64,000 bases of DNA from an uncultured Lachnospiraceae bacterium (lineage in GTDB: Bacteria; Bacillota; Clostridia; Lachnospirales; Lachnospiraceae): assembly GCA_934432595.1 (NCBI GenBank), contig CAKRYR010000001.1, positions 124,001-188,000 of the forward strand. Direction: 5' to 3'. Position numbers and translations under genes: made by a program. This document shows positions 8,664 to 17,540 of the stretch, one piece after another. Position 1 is the first letter of the stretch. The number at the start of each line of letters is the position of its first letter. The notes under the pieces are model-generated. The model did not search any database and was not told where the DNA came from. It was given only the letters and a program-made list of their open reading frames with translations.

Positions 8664-10523
8664 TTAAGAGCAAAATCTTTCATATACATATTCCGAAAGC
8701 ATAAGTTCAAGTTCAGTTTCTCCTTTTATCGGAGCAGTTTTTGCTCCATTTTTAAGCTGCATATAATATTTATGTGCACTTCTCATATCTCCCTTTACAC
8801 CAGCTTCATATGCCATCATTATTCTACTCTTGCTTAAATCACCTTGTGATTCTTCAATATATTTTCTTACATCTGAATTATATAATTTATCTATTATGTC
8901 TCTATTATGTTCACACATTATTTCAATAAATAATTTTTCACTATTAATTTCATACTGATATGCTCTTGGCAAACTATTAAAGAAATGGTTTGTAGCTTCT
9001 AAACATTTTGCTGCTTGATTAAAATCTAAATGTTCTAGATGCCACTTATACTCTAATAATTTAACCCTTATAACTAAGAAATTTTTTATCTCACCTGTTT
9101 GATTTACACAAAATTTCTCATAAGGTACATCCGAATAACTTCCACCTTTTGATAAAAATGCATAAATCAGTAATTGTGAATGAACTGCTAATCTCGCTTC
9201 ATTACTTTCTATCATATGTAATAAAATATATCCATCATTCGGTATGCCATCAAACACTACTGGTATGCCATTATAAAAAACCGTAACAATTCCAACTAGT
9301 GCAAATAATACGCACCACATATTCCAAGGATACTTACCTGTTACACTTACACCTAATGCCAATACTATTGCAATTATTGATGTAAATAGGTTCATGGCTA
9401 ATCCACCTAATCTATACAATTTATATGGGTATTTTCCTTTTTTTATCTCTGGTGGCATCATAATACATTCACTAGCTGTATCCATAGATGGATATCTCTT
9501 TATTTTACTTTTCTTGTTTTCTTTTACTAAAATAATACTAAATATCCTAAATGATATTAAAGCATATCCAGATAGTGTTCCACCTATCAAATGTCCAAAT
9601 TCATGTAATATAATATGTACTAAATAACTTACAAATAAAACAAGAATAATTCCTAAAAATCTAATTATCATTACAAATGGATTAGTACTATAAATATGTT
9701 TCTGATAAAATGCGCTAAATACTGTCCTGCATGCTTCTCCTGATGCTAATCCAATAAAAATTATTATACATATTCTAACAATTATCGTCATCATAGGATG
9801 TGATTTACCTGGTTGCAAAGCAGAAATATCACATTTAACATTATTATCATTATATAAATCGTTATTTTTTGATGGATTATCATACATCGTATTGCTGTAA
9901 TCATTGCCATACTGGGAATATCGTTCACTATATCCATTATTATACTGATTATTATTAGAATATGAATTATAATATTCTGAATAGCTATTATTATTTTTTT
10001 TATTTGCATTATTATAGTTAGCATAACTATTGTCACCATAGCTAGCATTACCATAATTCGTATTGCCATAATTAGTTTCACTATAATTATTGTTAACGTA
10101 TCCTGTACTATTATAATTTGTACTATTATAGTTATAATCTGTTGAATTATAATTATTATACTGACTATAACTTTCATTGTACATATTCCCATTATATCCC
10201 TTATTACTGGAATTATCATTAAATTTTACTGACATACTGTCATAGTTTTCATCTTTATACTGAGGCTTAAAATTGTCGTAACCTTCATTTCCATATTGAG
10301 TATATTGAAATCCATCATTCCCTTGATTTTGCCCATCAAAATATCTATCATTTCCATAACTAACGTTATTTTGATGATAGTTAGAATTCATCTGATTATT
10401 GGCGTAATCATCCCTCTGCTGTCTCATCTTATTATACTTTTGTTCATAGTCAGTCTGTCTACGGCCATAATTCTGTGCATTATTCTGATTTTTTCTCCTA
10501 TCTCGATTAGCACCACCGTACAT
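8664..10523 (-). CDS. M50-type membrane metalloprotease with Asn/Tyr-rich N-terminal region
   Basis: A 619-residue two-part protein. Residues 1 to about 225 are low complexity, dominated by Asn, Tyr, Ser, Gly and Gln in short irregular repeats (NYNST, NYGNT, NYGNAS), a composition like that of prion-like domains. The rest is an integral membrane region with several hydrophobic segments, the zinc motif HEFGH near residue 306 and a downstream Pro-Asn-Asp-Gly motif (FDGIPNDG), which fits the M50 (site-2 protease) family. A soluble C-terminal tail of about 190 residues follows. GGAGG precedes the ATG. Function and substrate are unknown; the neighbours are a Wzz/BY-kinase pair. Confidence 0.82.
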   Translation of the reverse strand: MYGGANRDRRKNQNNAQNYGRRQTDYEQKYNKMRQQRDDYANNQMNSNYHQNNVSYGNDRYFDGQNQGNDGFQYTQYGNEGYDNFKPQYKDENYDSMSVKFNDNSSNKGYNGNMYNESYSQYNNYNSTDYNYNSTNYNSTGYVNNNYSETNYGNTNYGNASYGDNSYANYNNANKKNNNSYSEYYNSYSNNNQYNNGYSERYSQYGNDYSNTMYDNPSKNNDLYNDNNVKCDISALQPGKSHPMMTIIVRICIIIFIGLASGEACRTVFSAFYQKHIYSTNPFVMIIRFLGIILVLFVSYLVHIILHEFGHLIGGTLSGYALISFRIFSIILVKENKKSKIKRYPSMDTASECIMMPPEIKKGKYPYKLYRLGGLAMNLFTSIIAIVLALGVSVTGKYPWNMWCVLFALVGIVTVFYNGIPVVFDGIPNDGYILLHMIESNEARLAVHSQLLIYAFLSKGGSYSDVPYEKFCVNQTGEIKNFLVIRVKLLEYKWHLEHLDFNQAAKCLEATNHFFNSLPRAYQYEINSEKLFIEIMCEHNRDIIDKLYNSDVRKYIEESQGDLSKSRIMMAYEAGVKGDMRSAHKYYMQLKNGAKTAPIKGETELELMLSEYVYERFCS

Positions 10524-10560
10524 ATTTATTCCTCCAAATAACTATATGCAACGACTTTTG

Positions 10561-11172
10561 TTACTTATTATTTAGGATTGCACCTAATACCTTACAATTA
10601 TATGCTTCTAATAACTTTATATTCTTTTGTATTTTTCCTTTACTAGATCTATTAGGTTGAACAACTAAAATACTTGCATCTGATTCTTTAATTAAAACCT
10701 CATCATTATCTGTTTTAAATAAAGTTGGCATATCTATAATAATGTAATTATAATCTTCTTTAAGACACTTCATCATTACACTATACACTTTTCTTCCCAA
10801 ATCAAGATTTTCATTCTTCTTTGTTGCTCCAGAAAAAATTACATCTATCCCTTCAATATCTGTCTTGTATATAGCTTCCTCAACTTCAACTTTTCCCTCG
10901 CATATATCTATTACCCCCATAACAGGCAAGTCACCTATAGCAGTTGTCTTTCTCATATCAGCCATAACTATAAGTACTCTATACCCTTTTTTAGCCAAAG
11001 AACACGCTAAATGAAAAGAAACAAACGTTTTTCCTTCTTCATTCTGAGAACTTGTAACTGCTATTGTTCTTATATCTGGAGATGTTTCCTCTATAACTTG
11101 AGATAATTTTACAAACTGTTCTCTTACACTTTTATCTAATTCTAAGCTGTTTTCAAACTTGAATGTTGACAT
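10561..11172 (-). CDS. CpsD/BY-kinase-like P-loop ATPase, divergent
   Basis: A 203-residue cytosolic ATPase of the MinD/CpsD type, the kinase half of Gram-positive polysaccharide co-polymerase pairs. Residues 41-49 (SSQNEEGKT) correspond to Walker A, but with EEGKT rather than GEGKS. Residues 66-74 (VLIVMADMR) correspond to Walker A', and YIIIDMP to Walker B. The C-terminal tyrosine cluster that BY-kinases phosphorylate is missing. Its ATG overlaps the stop of the Wzz-like gene as TAATG, so the two are coupled. It may be a scaffold rather than an active kinase. No glycosyltransferase genes are nearby. Confidence 0.75.
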   Translation of the reverse strand: MSTFKFENSLELDKSVREQFVKLSQVIEETSPDIRTIAVTSSQNEEGKTFVSFHLACSLAKKGYRVLIVMADMRKTTAIGDLPVMGVIDICEGKVEVEEAIYKTDIEGIDVIFSGATKKNENLDLGRKVYSVMMKCLKEDYNYIIIDMPTLFKTDNDEVLIKESDASILVVQPNRSSKGKIQKNIKLLEAYNCKVLGAILNNK

Positions 11173-11834
11173 TATCTCACCTCTCTCAAATTATCAATAT
11201 GTGGAATTTCAGCCAATACTATAATGTTAAGTTCATCCTCTATATCCTTCTTACTCTTTATACGACCGTTAACACAATATATAAATGTCCAAATAACAAA
11301 TCCTACTACTAATCCTACTACCACACCAAATTCAACAAATAACGTTATTTGTAACTTGGTAATAGCATTATCCTTATATTTTTTGTTTCTATTAATTTCA
11401 GTTATCCCAACTCTTTCATAGTTTTTTATTTCACCTGTATTTATTAATTCCCTACATAATACGTTTCCCAACCTATTAGCACTTCTCTTCGCCCTATCAG
11501 AATTTTCATTAGTATATCTAATTATTAACACATCATCTTTTAAGGATAATTCAAAACTTTTAATAAACTCATCATAGCTTATGTAACTTCCCAAATAGCC
11601 TTTTATAGTCTCTTTTACATCTTGGTCATTAACTAATTCATAACACTTCTTTTCCGTTACATTCTCATTACCCATGAGTACGATTTTAGTTGTTGCAGTA
11701 TAATCAAATATAAGATTCTCACTAACTATCCCCGCCTGAATTATATACACAGCAAGACAAACAGCTCCACCTAACAATCCGACAAGGAAAATTGAAAAAA
11801 AGTTATATTTATAATACTCAAACAATCTCTTCAT
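11172..11834 (-). CDS. Wzz/YveK-like chain-length determinant membrane protein
   Basis: A 220-residue protein with a membrane segment near each end (residues about 12-35 and 165-190) and an extracytoplasmic part between them. This is the shape of the Wzz/CpsC/YveK family that partners CpsD-type ATPases. The short cytosolic C-terminus would dock the ATPase encoded immediately downstream. The family role is controlling polysaccharide chain length, but no capsule genes are visible here, so the substrate is unknown. Confidence 0.75.
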   Translation of the reverse strand: MKRLFEYYKYNFFSIFLVGLLGGAVCLAVYIIQAGIVSENLIFDYTATTKIVLMGNENVTEKKCYELVNDQDVKETIKGYLGSYISYDEFIKSFELSLKDDVLIIRYTNENSDRAKRSANRLGNVLCRELINTGEIKNYERVGITEINRNKKYKDNAITKLQITLFVEFGVVVGLVVGFVIWTFIYCVNGRIKSKKDIEDELNIIVLAEIPHIDNLREVR

Positions 11835-11856
11835 TAAATCGCCCCATTTATTATTT

Positions 11857-13347
11857 TTATTTAATATTCAATATTTCTTTAACAACTTTCTCCATCTCTG
11901 TTTTTTCACATACTCTTGAATGCAAAACTTTTGCTGTTCTAATTTCCTCTATAGCTTGTGGTATATCTGTATCAGATACAACTTTCATCTCATCTACCAA
12001 TTCAAAGTCTGACATTTTATCATATTCTGGATTTAGTGAAGTCATTACACTTCTTGTAAACTTATAAGGACTTGCTGTTGATACAACAAGTGAAGGCTTA
12101 TCATCACCAGTTTCTTTAATATAGTCATAATTTGCATAAGCTGCAACAGCTGTATGTGTATCGATTAAATATTCTGATTTCTCATATACTTTTTTTATCG
12201 TCTCTGAAGTCTGATCTTCTGTAGCATATTTCCCTACAAAATCAACAAGTCTATGTTTCATATCTGTATCAATTTTATATAATCCTTTTTCTTTTAACTG
12301 ATTCATTAATTTCTTTGTCTTAACATCATCATTACCTGATATAGAATATATCATTCTCTCAAGATTGCTTGAAATTAATATATCCATAGAAGGAGACTTT
12401 GTTAAAATAAATTCTCTATTTTTGTCATATGTACCACAGTTGAAGAAATCAAATAGTACTTTATTTTCATTTGATGCGCATATTAGTTTAGCAATAGGTA
12501 ATCCCATTCTCTTTGCATAATATGCAGCTAAAATATTACCAAAGTTTCCAGTAGGTACAGTAACATTAATTACTTCTCCATTTTTTATCTCACCAGAACC
12601 AACCAAAACTGCATACGCATAAACATAGTAAACAATTTGCGGAACTAATCTTCCTATATTAATGGAGTTTGCTGATGAAAACTGAAAGCCATTTTTTTCT
12701 AATTCTTTAGCTAATTTTTCATCGTTAAACATCTCTTTTACGCCATTTTGAGCATCATCAAAATTACCCTTTATTCCAATAACATGTGTATTTTTCCCTT
12801 TTTGTGTAACCATCTGTTTTTCTTGTATCGGACTTACACCATCTTTTGGATAAAATACAATTATCTGCGTATTATCTACATCTGCAAAGCCTTCTAAAGC
12901 TGCCTTTCCAGTATCACCTGATGTAGCAGTCAAAATAACTATATCATTCTTTACATTATTCTTTTTTGCCGAAGTAATAAGAAGATGTGGCAATATGGAT
13001 AATGCCATATCTTTAAATGCAATTGTTTTACCATGAAATAGTTCTAAATAATACTGTCCATCTGCTCTTACAACTTGTGCAATATCTTTTACATCAAATT
13101 TCTCATCATATGCTCTATCAATACAATTCATTAATTCTTCTTTAGAAAAATCAGTAAAGAATAATTTCATCACTTCATATGCTGTTTCCTTATAATTCAT
13201 TTCAACTAATTCATCAAACGTTTTATCTAGATGAGGTATAAAATCTGGTACATATAGTCCTCCATCTGTAGCTAACCCTCTTAATATTGCTTGTGATGCT
13301 GTCACCTTTTCTTGATTATTTCTTGTACTATTATACATTAATTCCAT
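11857..13347 (-). CDS. thrC: Threonine synthase
   Basis: Converts O-phosphohomoserine to threonine using pyridoxal phosphate. The 496-residue length matches the longer bacterial and fungal type. The PLP lysine is Lys112 in GKTIAFKDMA, and the N-terminus (MYNSTRNNQEKVTASQAILRG form, read in shorter pieces as STRNN and LATDGGLYVP) is typical. GNFGNILAAYYAK forms the phosphate-binding loop. An AAAAGG lies 8 bases ahead of the ATG at 13347; an internal ATG at 13338 has poorer support. No T-box or other leader is visible. Confidence 0.96.
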   Translation of the reverse strand: MELMYNSTRNNQEKVTASQAILRGLATDGGLYVPDFIPHLDKTFDELVEMNYKETAYEVMKLFFTDFSKEELMNCIDRAYDEKFDVKDIAQVVRADGQYYLELFHGKTIAFKDMALSILPHLLITSAKKNNVKNDIVILTATSGDTGKAALEGFADVDNTQIIVFYPKDGVSPIQEKQMVTQKGKNTHVIGIKGNFDDAQNGVKEMFNDEKLAKELEKNGFQFSSANSINIGRLVPQIVYYVYAYAVLVGSGEIKNGEVINVTVPTGNFGNILAAYYAKRMGLPIAKLICASNENKVLFDFFNCGTYDKNREFILTKSPSMDILISSNLERMIYSISGNDDVKTKKLMNQLKEKGLYKIDTDMKHRLVDFVGKYATEDQTSETIKKVYEKSEYLIDTHTAVAAYANYDYIKETGDDKPSLVVSTASPYKFTRSVMTSLNPEYDKMSDFELVDEMKVVSDTDIPQAIEEIRTAKVLHSRVCEKTEMEKVVKEILNIK

Positions 13348-13409
13348 ATCTACTACCTTTTCCTTCCATTTTTGTATTATGATACCATAAAATAAGGAAT
13401 TTACAATAT

Positions 13410-14225
13410 TTATTTAAAGAATTCATGTCCCCCATGCTTAAAAAGTCTAGTTAATGCTCTATCAAACCACGTCACATTTCTAGAACTAGATGCACTTCTA
13501 GCCATAAAATATAATGCCCCTTGAGAATAATCTTCTCCATTTAAAGCTCTTCTCGCAGCTTCTCTTGTCTCATCTGATACTCTCACGGTCCATATTCTGC
13601 CATTTGAAACTGGTGAGAACTGTCCTTTAGCCATAATTACATCTTTTATATTATTAGCAAACTTAGGCGATTTCACCCTATTAAGCACAACATTTGCAAC
13701 AAGTATCTTTCCCTTTAAATCTTGTCCACCTGCTTCTGCTTGTATTATTCTTTCAAATAAATCTAATTCATCTTCTGTTATTCCATATTTTATCTTTAAA
13801 TTATATTCATTTATAGACATTTCTGATATATCTTGTGTCTTATCTTGTATTTTCAAACTACTTGTATCAATTTGTTCTTCAATTGGAACATCAAATAACA
13901 CGCTATTTGTTACTGCTTCTGAATATTTTATATATCCTTTATCTGAAGATATTTCCTTTTCTTCACATTCTTCATTTAATATTACCTCATAAAATTTTGA
14001 CTGATTAACCTCTTCAACCATTTGAGTAACATTGGTATTCATATTTACAGTTTTTTGAGTTACTATTTCTTCCTCTTCAGAAATAACTTCTTCCATAATA
14101 GGACATATTACATTATTATCTTTAGCATAAATATTATCACATGCTAACACTATGCCACCAAATGACATTATAGCAATAATAGTCACAATACTTATACCTT
14201 TTTTTAAATTATATAACCTCTTCAT
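13410..14225 (-). CDS. SleB-like cell wall hydrolase, exported
   Basis: An exported protein of about 271 residues. It has an N-terminal membrane or signal segment, an acidic linker of about 110 residues rich in Glu, Thr and Val, and a C-terminal SleB-type (Hydrolase_2) domain. That domain shows the catalytic-Glu segment FERIIQAEAGGQ, then VANVVLNRV and GQFSPV. The family contains spore-cortex lytic transglycosylases, but many clostridial members are vegetative. A GTG two codons upstream (14231) is the alternative start; AAGG sits 5 bases before the ATG at 14225. Confidence 0.9.
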   Translation of the reverse strand: MKRLYNLKKGISIVTIIAIMSFGGIVLACDNIYAKDNNVICPIMEEVISEEEEIVTQKTVNMNTNVTQMVEEVNQSKFYEVILNEECEEKEISSDKGYIKYSEAVTNSVLFDVPIEEQIDTSSLKIQDKTQDISEMSINEYNLKIKYGITEDELDLFERIIQAEAGGQDLKGKILVANVVLNRVKSPKFANNIKDVIMAKGQFSPVSNGRIWTVRVSDETREAARRALNGEDYSQGALYFMARSASSSRNVTWFDRALTRLFKHGGHEFFK

Positions 14226-14410
14226 ATACACCTTGTGTATCTCCCTTCATCTTTTTGGTTTCTTAGCCCTCATTTTTTAGAAACCTATTTATTGTTATTC
14301 CATAGCATAACGTAATATCATTATACCATATTTTTAACATAATTTATAGTTTTGTTGTCATTTTTTGTATATTTTTACCATTTTTACTTTATTTTTTTAT
14401 CAATAAAGTG

Positions 14411-14476
14411 TACTATATAAGTAGCAATTTACTGTTTTTAGTAAATTAGCCCCATATAATCTTGTTTTTAGTAAAT
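14411..14476 (+). promoter_or_regulatory. Palindrome and direct repeat before the AP2-type gene
   Basis: A perfect inverted repeat AATTTACT-6-AGTAAATT lies at 14426-14447. Its right part TGTTTTTAGTAAAT (14433-14446) is repeated exactly at 14463-14476, 30 bases away and 26 bases before the gene. A possible -10 box TACTAT is at 14411-14416, just in front. The layout suggests an operator, possibly for autoregulation. No T-run follows, so it is not a terminator. Confidence 0.5.
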
Positions 14477-14501
14477 ATTATCAATTATTTTCAAAGGAGC
14501 T

Positions 14502-15311
14502 ATGAGGATTACTATGACACTTCTACCTGGTGTATATAAAGCAAAGAAAAAAGATTCTTCAATATACTATCGTGCATCTATTACATACCGAGGCAAACAT
14601 ATTAGTCTTGGCAGTTTTTCTGACGAATCAGATGCAAACCAAGCATATTTAGATGCAAAATCTATCCTCAAATCATTTCAGTATACAATTGATAACCTTA
14701 ATCAATATGGACTAGTACTTAAATATTCAAAATATATTTCCTTAATCAATTTTAGAGATAATAATATATACTGTAGAAATCCCATCTATTTATTTAAGAA
14801 CTATTTTACCTATTATTTATCGGAAGATATACATTTAATCTTTGATGTAAATGACCTATTTTACTATTCCAATCATAAAATAATAAAGCGAGGTAATCAT
14901 CTATTTGTACACGATTACGGAATTCAGACAAATATCCTAGCAAGATATGGTGTACGTAACTATGCTGTTCCTGGCAGAGACTATATATTTATTAATGGAA
15001 ATAATTATGATTTCAGATATTCTAATATAAAAATCATTAATAAATATTATGGCGTATTTTTATTTTCAAAAAATAATAAAACACGTTATCTTGTAAAAAT
15101 ACATATAAATGGTGATTTAATTGTTGGAACATATTCTTCCGAAGTAGAAGCTGCTATCGCTTATAATAAAGCTGGTAACATATTAAAAGAACAAGGTATT
15201 AATAAAGAATTCTACCAAAATTATATTTTGGAACTTAATAGTTTAGAATACCAAGCTATATATGAAAAAATAAAAATTCGAAAAAGCATTAAAAATTATA
15301 CGACTAAATAA
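14502..15311 (+). CDS. AP2-type DNA-binding protein with a decayed HNH-like centre
   Basis: A lone plus-strand gene, 269 residues. Residues about 9-55 (GVYKAKKKDSSIYYRASI, then LGSFSDESDANQAYLDAK) and about 178-235 (YYGVFLFSKNNKTRYLVKI, then VGTYSSEVEAAIAYNKAG) each look like AP2/ERF-type DNA-binding modules. Between them, GRDYIFINGNNYDFRYSNIK sits where AP2-HNH homing endonucleases have their HNH core, but the catalytic histidines are lost. I infer a homing-endonuclease-derived regulator. The ATG at 14502 is only 2 bases after AAAGGAG; the ATG at 14514 with GAGG 6 bases ahead may be the real start. Confidence 0.7.
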   Translation: MRITMTLLPGVYKAKKKDSSIYYRASITYRGKHISLGSFSDESDANQAYLDAKSILKSFQYTIDNLNQYGLVLKYSKYISLINFRDNNIYCRNPIYLFKNYFTYYLSEDIHLIFDVNDLFYYSNHKIIKRGNHLFVHDYGIQTNILARYGVRNYAVPGRDYIFINGNNYDFRYSNIKIINKYYGVFLFSKNNKTRYLVKIHINGDLIVGTYSSEVEAAIAYNKAGNILKEQGINKEFYQNYILELNSLEYQAIYEKIKIRKSIKNYTTK

Positions 15312-15322
15312 GATAACATGGA

Positions 15323-16225
15323 TTATTTAAAATGTCTATTATACATTATACTCTTTGTCTTTTTCACAACAAAAAATATAATTACTAATTGTATACATAT
15401 ACTTATAAATAACCATATCTTATCAACAATAGGATTAATTCCAAAATTATTCATTGTTGTATCAAATTTCGAAGTATTGCCAACTGTATCACTTTGTAAC
15501 TTAAATAAATTAAATATAGGACTACCAAGTAATAAATTTCCTAATGCATCAAATTGTACTTTATCATACTCTGCCCCTACTCGTCCACTATAGTATGCCC
15601 TATTTTTTATCTTATCACATGTTTTATATACTATATTTAAAATAACTTGTGCTCCAAATGAGGTAACTAACTCAACAATATAAGTACATATTATTGCCTT
15701 ATTTACACTCTTGAACTTAACAGAAAAATATGTACCTATGCTTCCAAATAACATTGTAGTTGCTACTATTACAATGAAAAATTTAGATAAATCCCATAGT
15801 GTAACTCCTCCAACACTAAAGACCACAGATAAAAACGGCAATGCAGTAACTCCCAAAAACAAATTTATAATAACACTCTTAATTATCTTAGATAATAAAA
15901 TATCCATAGTTTTTAATTTGCTCAACAATAATAACTCCATTGTGCCTTGCTTATATTCTTTAGCATATGAAGCTCCTGCTATTATTGGTGTGATAATTAG
16001 TATTGCAACAAATTCCATTAATATTAGATTATTATACATATATAAAACAGCTTTATAATTTGTCGCATATCCATTTTGTTTAGAATTTATCACAGAATAA
16101 AAAATGCTAGCCACACTTACTAACAATACTATATTGGTTAAAAAAATAATTATTGCAGTTCTAAAACTCCTTAGTTCATCTATTACATCTTTAATAATTA
16201 ACTCTGCTCGCAATTTTTTTCCCAT
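15323..16225 (-). CDS. ABC-2 type transporter permease
   Basis: A 300-residue protein with about six hydrophobic segments and the ABC-2 pattern (YAKEYKQGTMELLLLSK on the loop after the second segment). It is the membrane half of the transporter whose ATPase is encoded directly upstream. GGAG lies 6 bases before the ATG at 16225; an upstream ATG at 16237 lies on the wrong side of that site. The gene ends 12 bases from the converging AP2-type gene. Substrate unknown. Together with the 17541-20186 protein it resembles Gld-type ABC sets (permease, ATPase and a large exported subunit). Confidence 0.88.
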   Translation of the reverse strand: MGKKLRAELIIKDVIDELRSFRTAIIIFLTNIVLLVSVASIFYSVINSKQNGYATNYKAVLYMYNNLILMEFVAILIITPIIAGASYAKEYKQGTMELLLLSKLKTMDILLSKIIKSVIINLFLGVTALPFLSVVFSVGGVTLWDLSKFFIVIVATTMLFGSIGTYFSVKFKSVNKAIICTYIVELVTSFGAQVILNIVYKTCDKIKNRAYYSGRVGAEYDKVQFDALGNLLLGSPIFNLFKLQSDTVGNTSKFDTTMNNFGINPIVDKIWLFISICIQLVIIFFVVKKTKSIMYNRHFK

Positions 16226-16240
16226 GCTAAACTCCATTTC

Positions 16241-17524
16241 TTACTTAGAACGATTATTATACTTACTTTTATCTGTTACAACTCTACTTCCCCCTACTCC
16301 TCTCTTTTCCTCTATTCCTCTTTTACTTACATCTTTTCTGCCATCATAATTACTATTATTTTCTTGAGAAGAATTCTCTATTCGCCTTGAAAATATTCTT
16401 CTAGATATATTTTCACCATTCTTTGTTCTTTCAATATTTTGTATTTCATCATATGGCATCCTTATAGGCTCATCAACTCTCATCTGATTAATATTCCTAT
16501 ATGGTATGTTGCTTGTCATTCCCATGTCTGCCATTCGATTAACTTCCATTTGTGGTATGTTGCTTGTCATTCCCATATCTGCCATTCGATTAACTTCCAT
16601 TTGTGGTATGTTACTTGTCATTCCCATATCTGCCATTCGATTAACTTCCATTTGTGGTATGTTGCTTGTCATTCCCATATCTGTCATTCGATTAACTTCC
16701 ATTTGTGGTATGTTGCTTGTCATTCCCATGTCTGCCATTCGATTAACTTCCATTTGTGGTATGTTGCTTGTCATTCCCATATCTGTCATCTGTGTTATAC
16801 TTGCATCTTCACTATATCTATGTTTAGTAAATACTTGTCTTGAATTAGAAATAATATTATTATATGCTGCCTTGGTTCTTTCACCGTATAACATTGAACC
16901 ATTTTCCATTATACCAACTGATGTGCTCAAGCTTGCAGATAATTGAAGATTATCTGAAGTCATAAATATTGTTCTTCCTTGTTTATGTAAAAATTCCAAT
17001 ATTTCTTTAATCTCAACAACTTGATCTACATTTAATCCATAAAAAGGTTCATCTAATACAATAAGCTTAGGATTATGTAATAATGCTCTTGCAATAGACA
17101 ATTTCTGTTTTTGACCATAATTTACCTTTCTTATTTTTACATTAATATAGTCATGTAATCCAACAAATTCTAATAAATTAACTGATAAATGATTTATTTG
17201 TTCTCTATCTAGTATATCCATTATAGTTCCAAAAAAAATCATATATTCTTTTAATGTCATATTCCCATATGATGGGAAAACATCTGGGACATATCCATAT
17301 AAAGTCCTTGCCTTATCAACACTCAATTGACAATCAGTTCCTTTGACATAAATATGTCCAGAATCTGGTTTTACAAATCCTGCCAAAATATTAATCAAAG
17401 TAGATTTTCCCTCGCCAAAAGCACCTACAAGAGTATATATTTCTCCTTCAGGCACAGTAAAACTAAGATTATTCAATACTTTTTTATCATCATATGTTTT
17501 ACAAATGTTCTCTACTTTTAGCAT
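16241..17524 (-). CDS. ABC transporter ATPase with C-terminal 17-residue tandem repeats
   Basis: A 427-residue protein. Residues 1 to about 225 form an ABC ATPase: Walker A GAFGEGKST, Walker B LIVLDEP, and switch histidine replaced in MTSDN. The signature is NYGQKQK instead of LSGGQ, and the D-loop is GLN instead of GLD. After it come residues 246-341, five full and one partial copy of a Met-rich 17-residue unit (MADMGMTSNIPQMEVNR), then a basic, Asn/Arg-rich tail of about 85 residues. Such a repeat tail is unusual for an ABC ATPase. Start supported by AGGA 5 bases upstream. The permease gene follows at once. Confidence 0.88.
   Translation of the reverse strand: MLKVENICKTYDDKKVLNNLSFTVPEGEIYTLVGAFGEGKSTLINILAGFVKPDSGHIYVKGTDCQLSVDKARTLYGYVPDVFPSYGNMTLKEYMIFFGTIMDILDREQINHLSVNLLEFVGLHDYINVKIRKVNYGQKQKLSIARALLHNPKLIVLDEPFYGLNVDQVVEIKEILEFLHKQGRTIFMTSDNLQLSASLSTSVGIMENGSMLYGERTKAAYNNIISNSRQVFTKHRYSEDASITQMTDMGMTSNIPQMEVNRMADMGMTSNIPQMEVNRMTDMGMTSNIPQMEVNRMADMGMTSNIPQMEVNRMADMGMTSNIPQMEVNRMADMGMTSNIPYRNINQMRVDEPIRMPYDEIQNIERTKNGENISRRIFSRRIENSSQENNSNYDGRKDVSKRGIEEKRGVGGSRVVTDKSKYNNRSK
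16502..16789 (-). repeat. 51-bp in-frame tandem repeat, 5.6 copies
   Basis: Five complete 51-base units and a 33-base partial one, nearly identical (a few base changes such as Ala/Thr at position 2). They lie inside the ABC ATPase gene and keep its frame. High identity between copies indicates recent expansion or ongoing homogenisation, so copy number may vary between strains. Confidence 0.95.
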
Positions 17525-17540
17525 TTCTATCCTACTTTCT

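Noticed and set aside
9791..10541. Open frames of Ile-rich sequence on both strands
   Set aside because: They arise from the AT-rich codons of the Asn/Tyr-rich region in other frames; the real gene has a good start site and the protease domain.
11857..13347. T-box or other amino-acid leader for thrC
   Set aside because: The short gap ahead of the gene shows no T-box core or terminator pair.
16502..16789. Regular repeats that could look like a CRISPR array
   Set aside because: Units are contiguous, 51 bases long and in frame with the ATPase gene; there are no unique spacers.
16439..16946. Two open plus-strand frames with His/Cys-rich and Ile-rich repeats
   Set aside because: They are the complement of the 51-bp repeat inside the ABC ATPase gene; no ribosome binding site and no independent coding signs.
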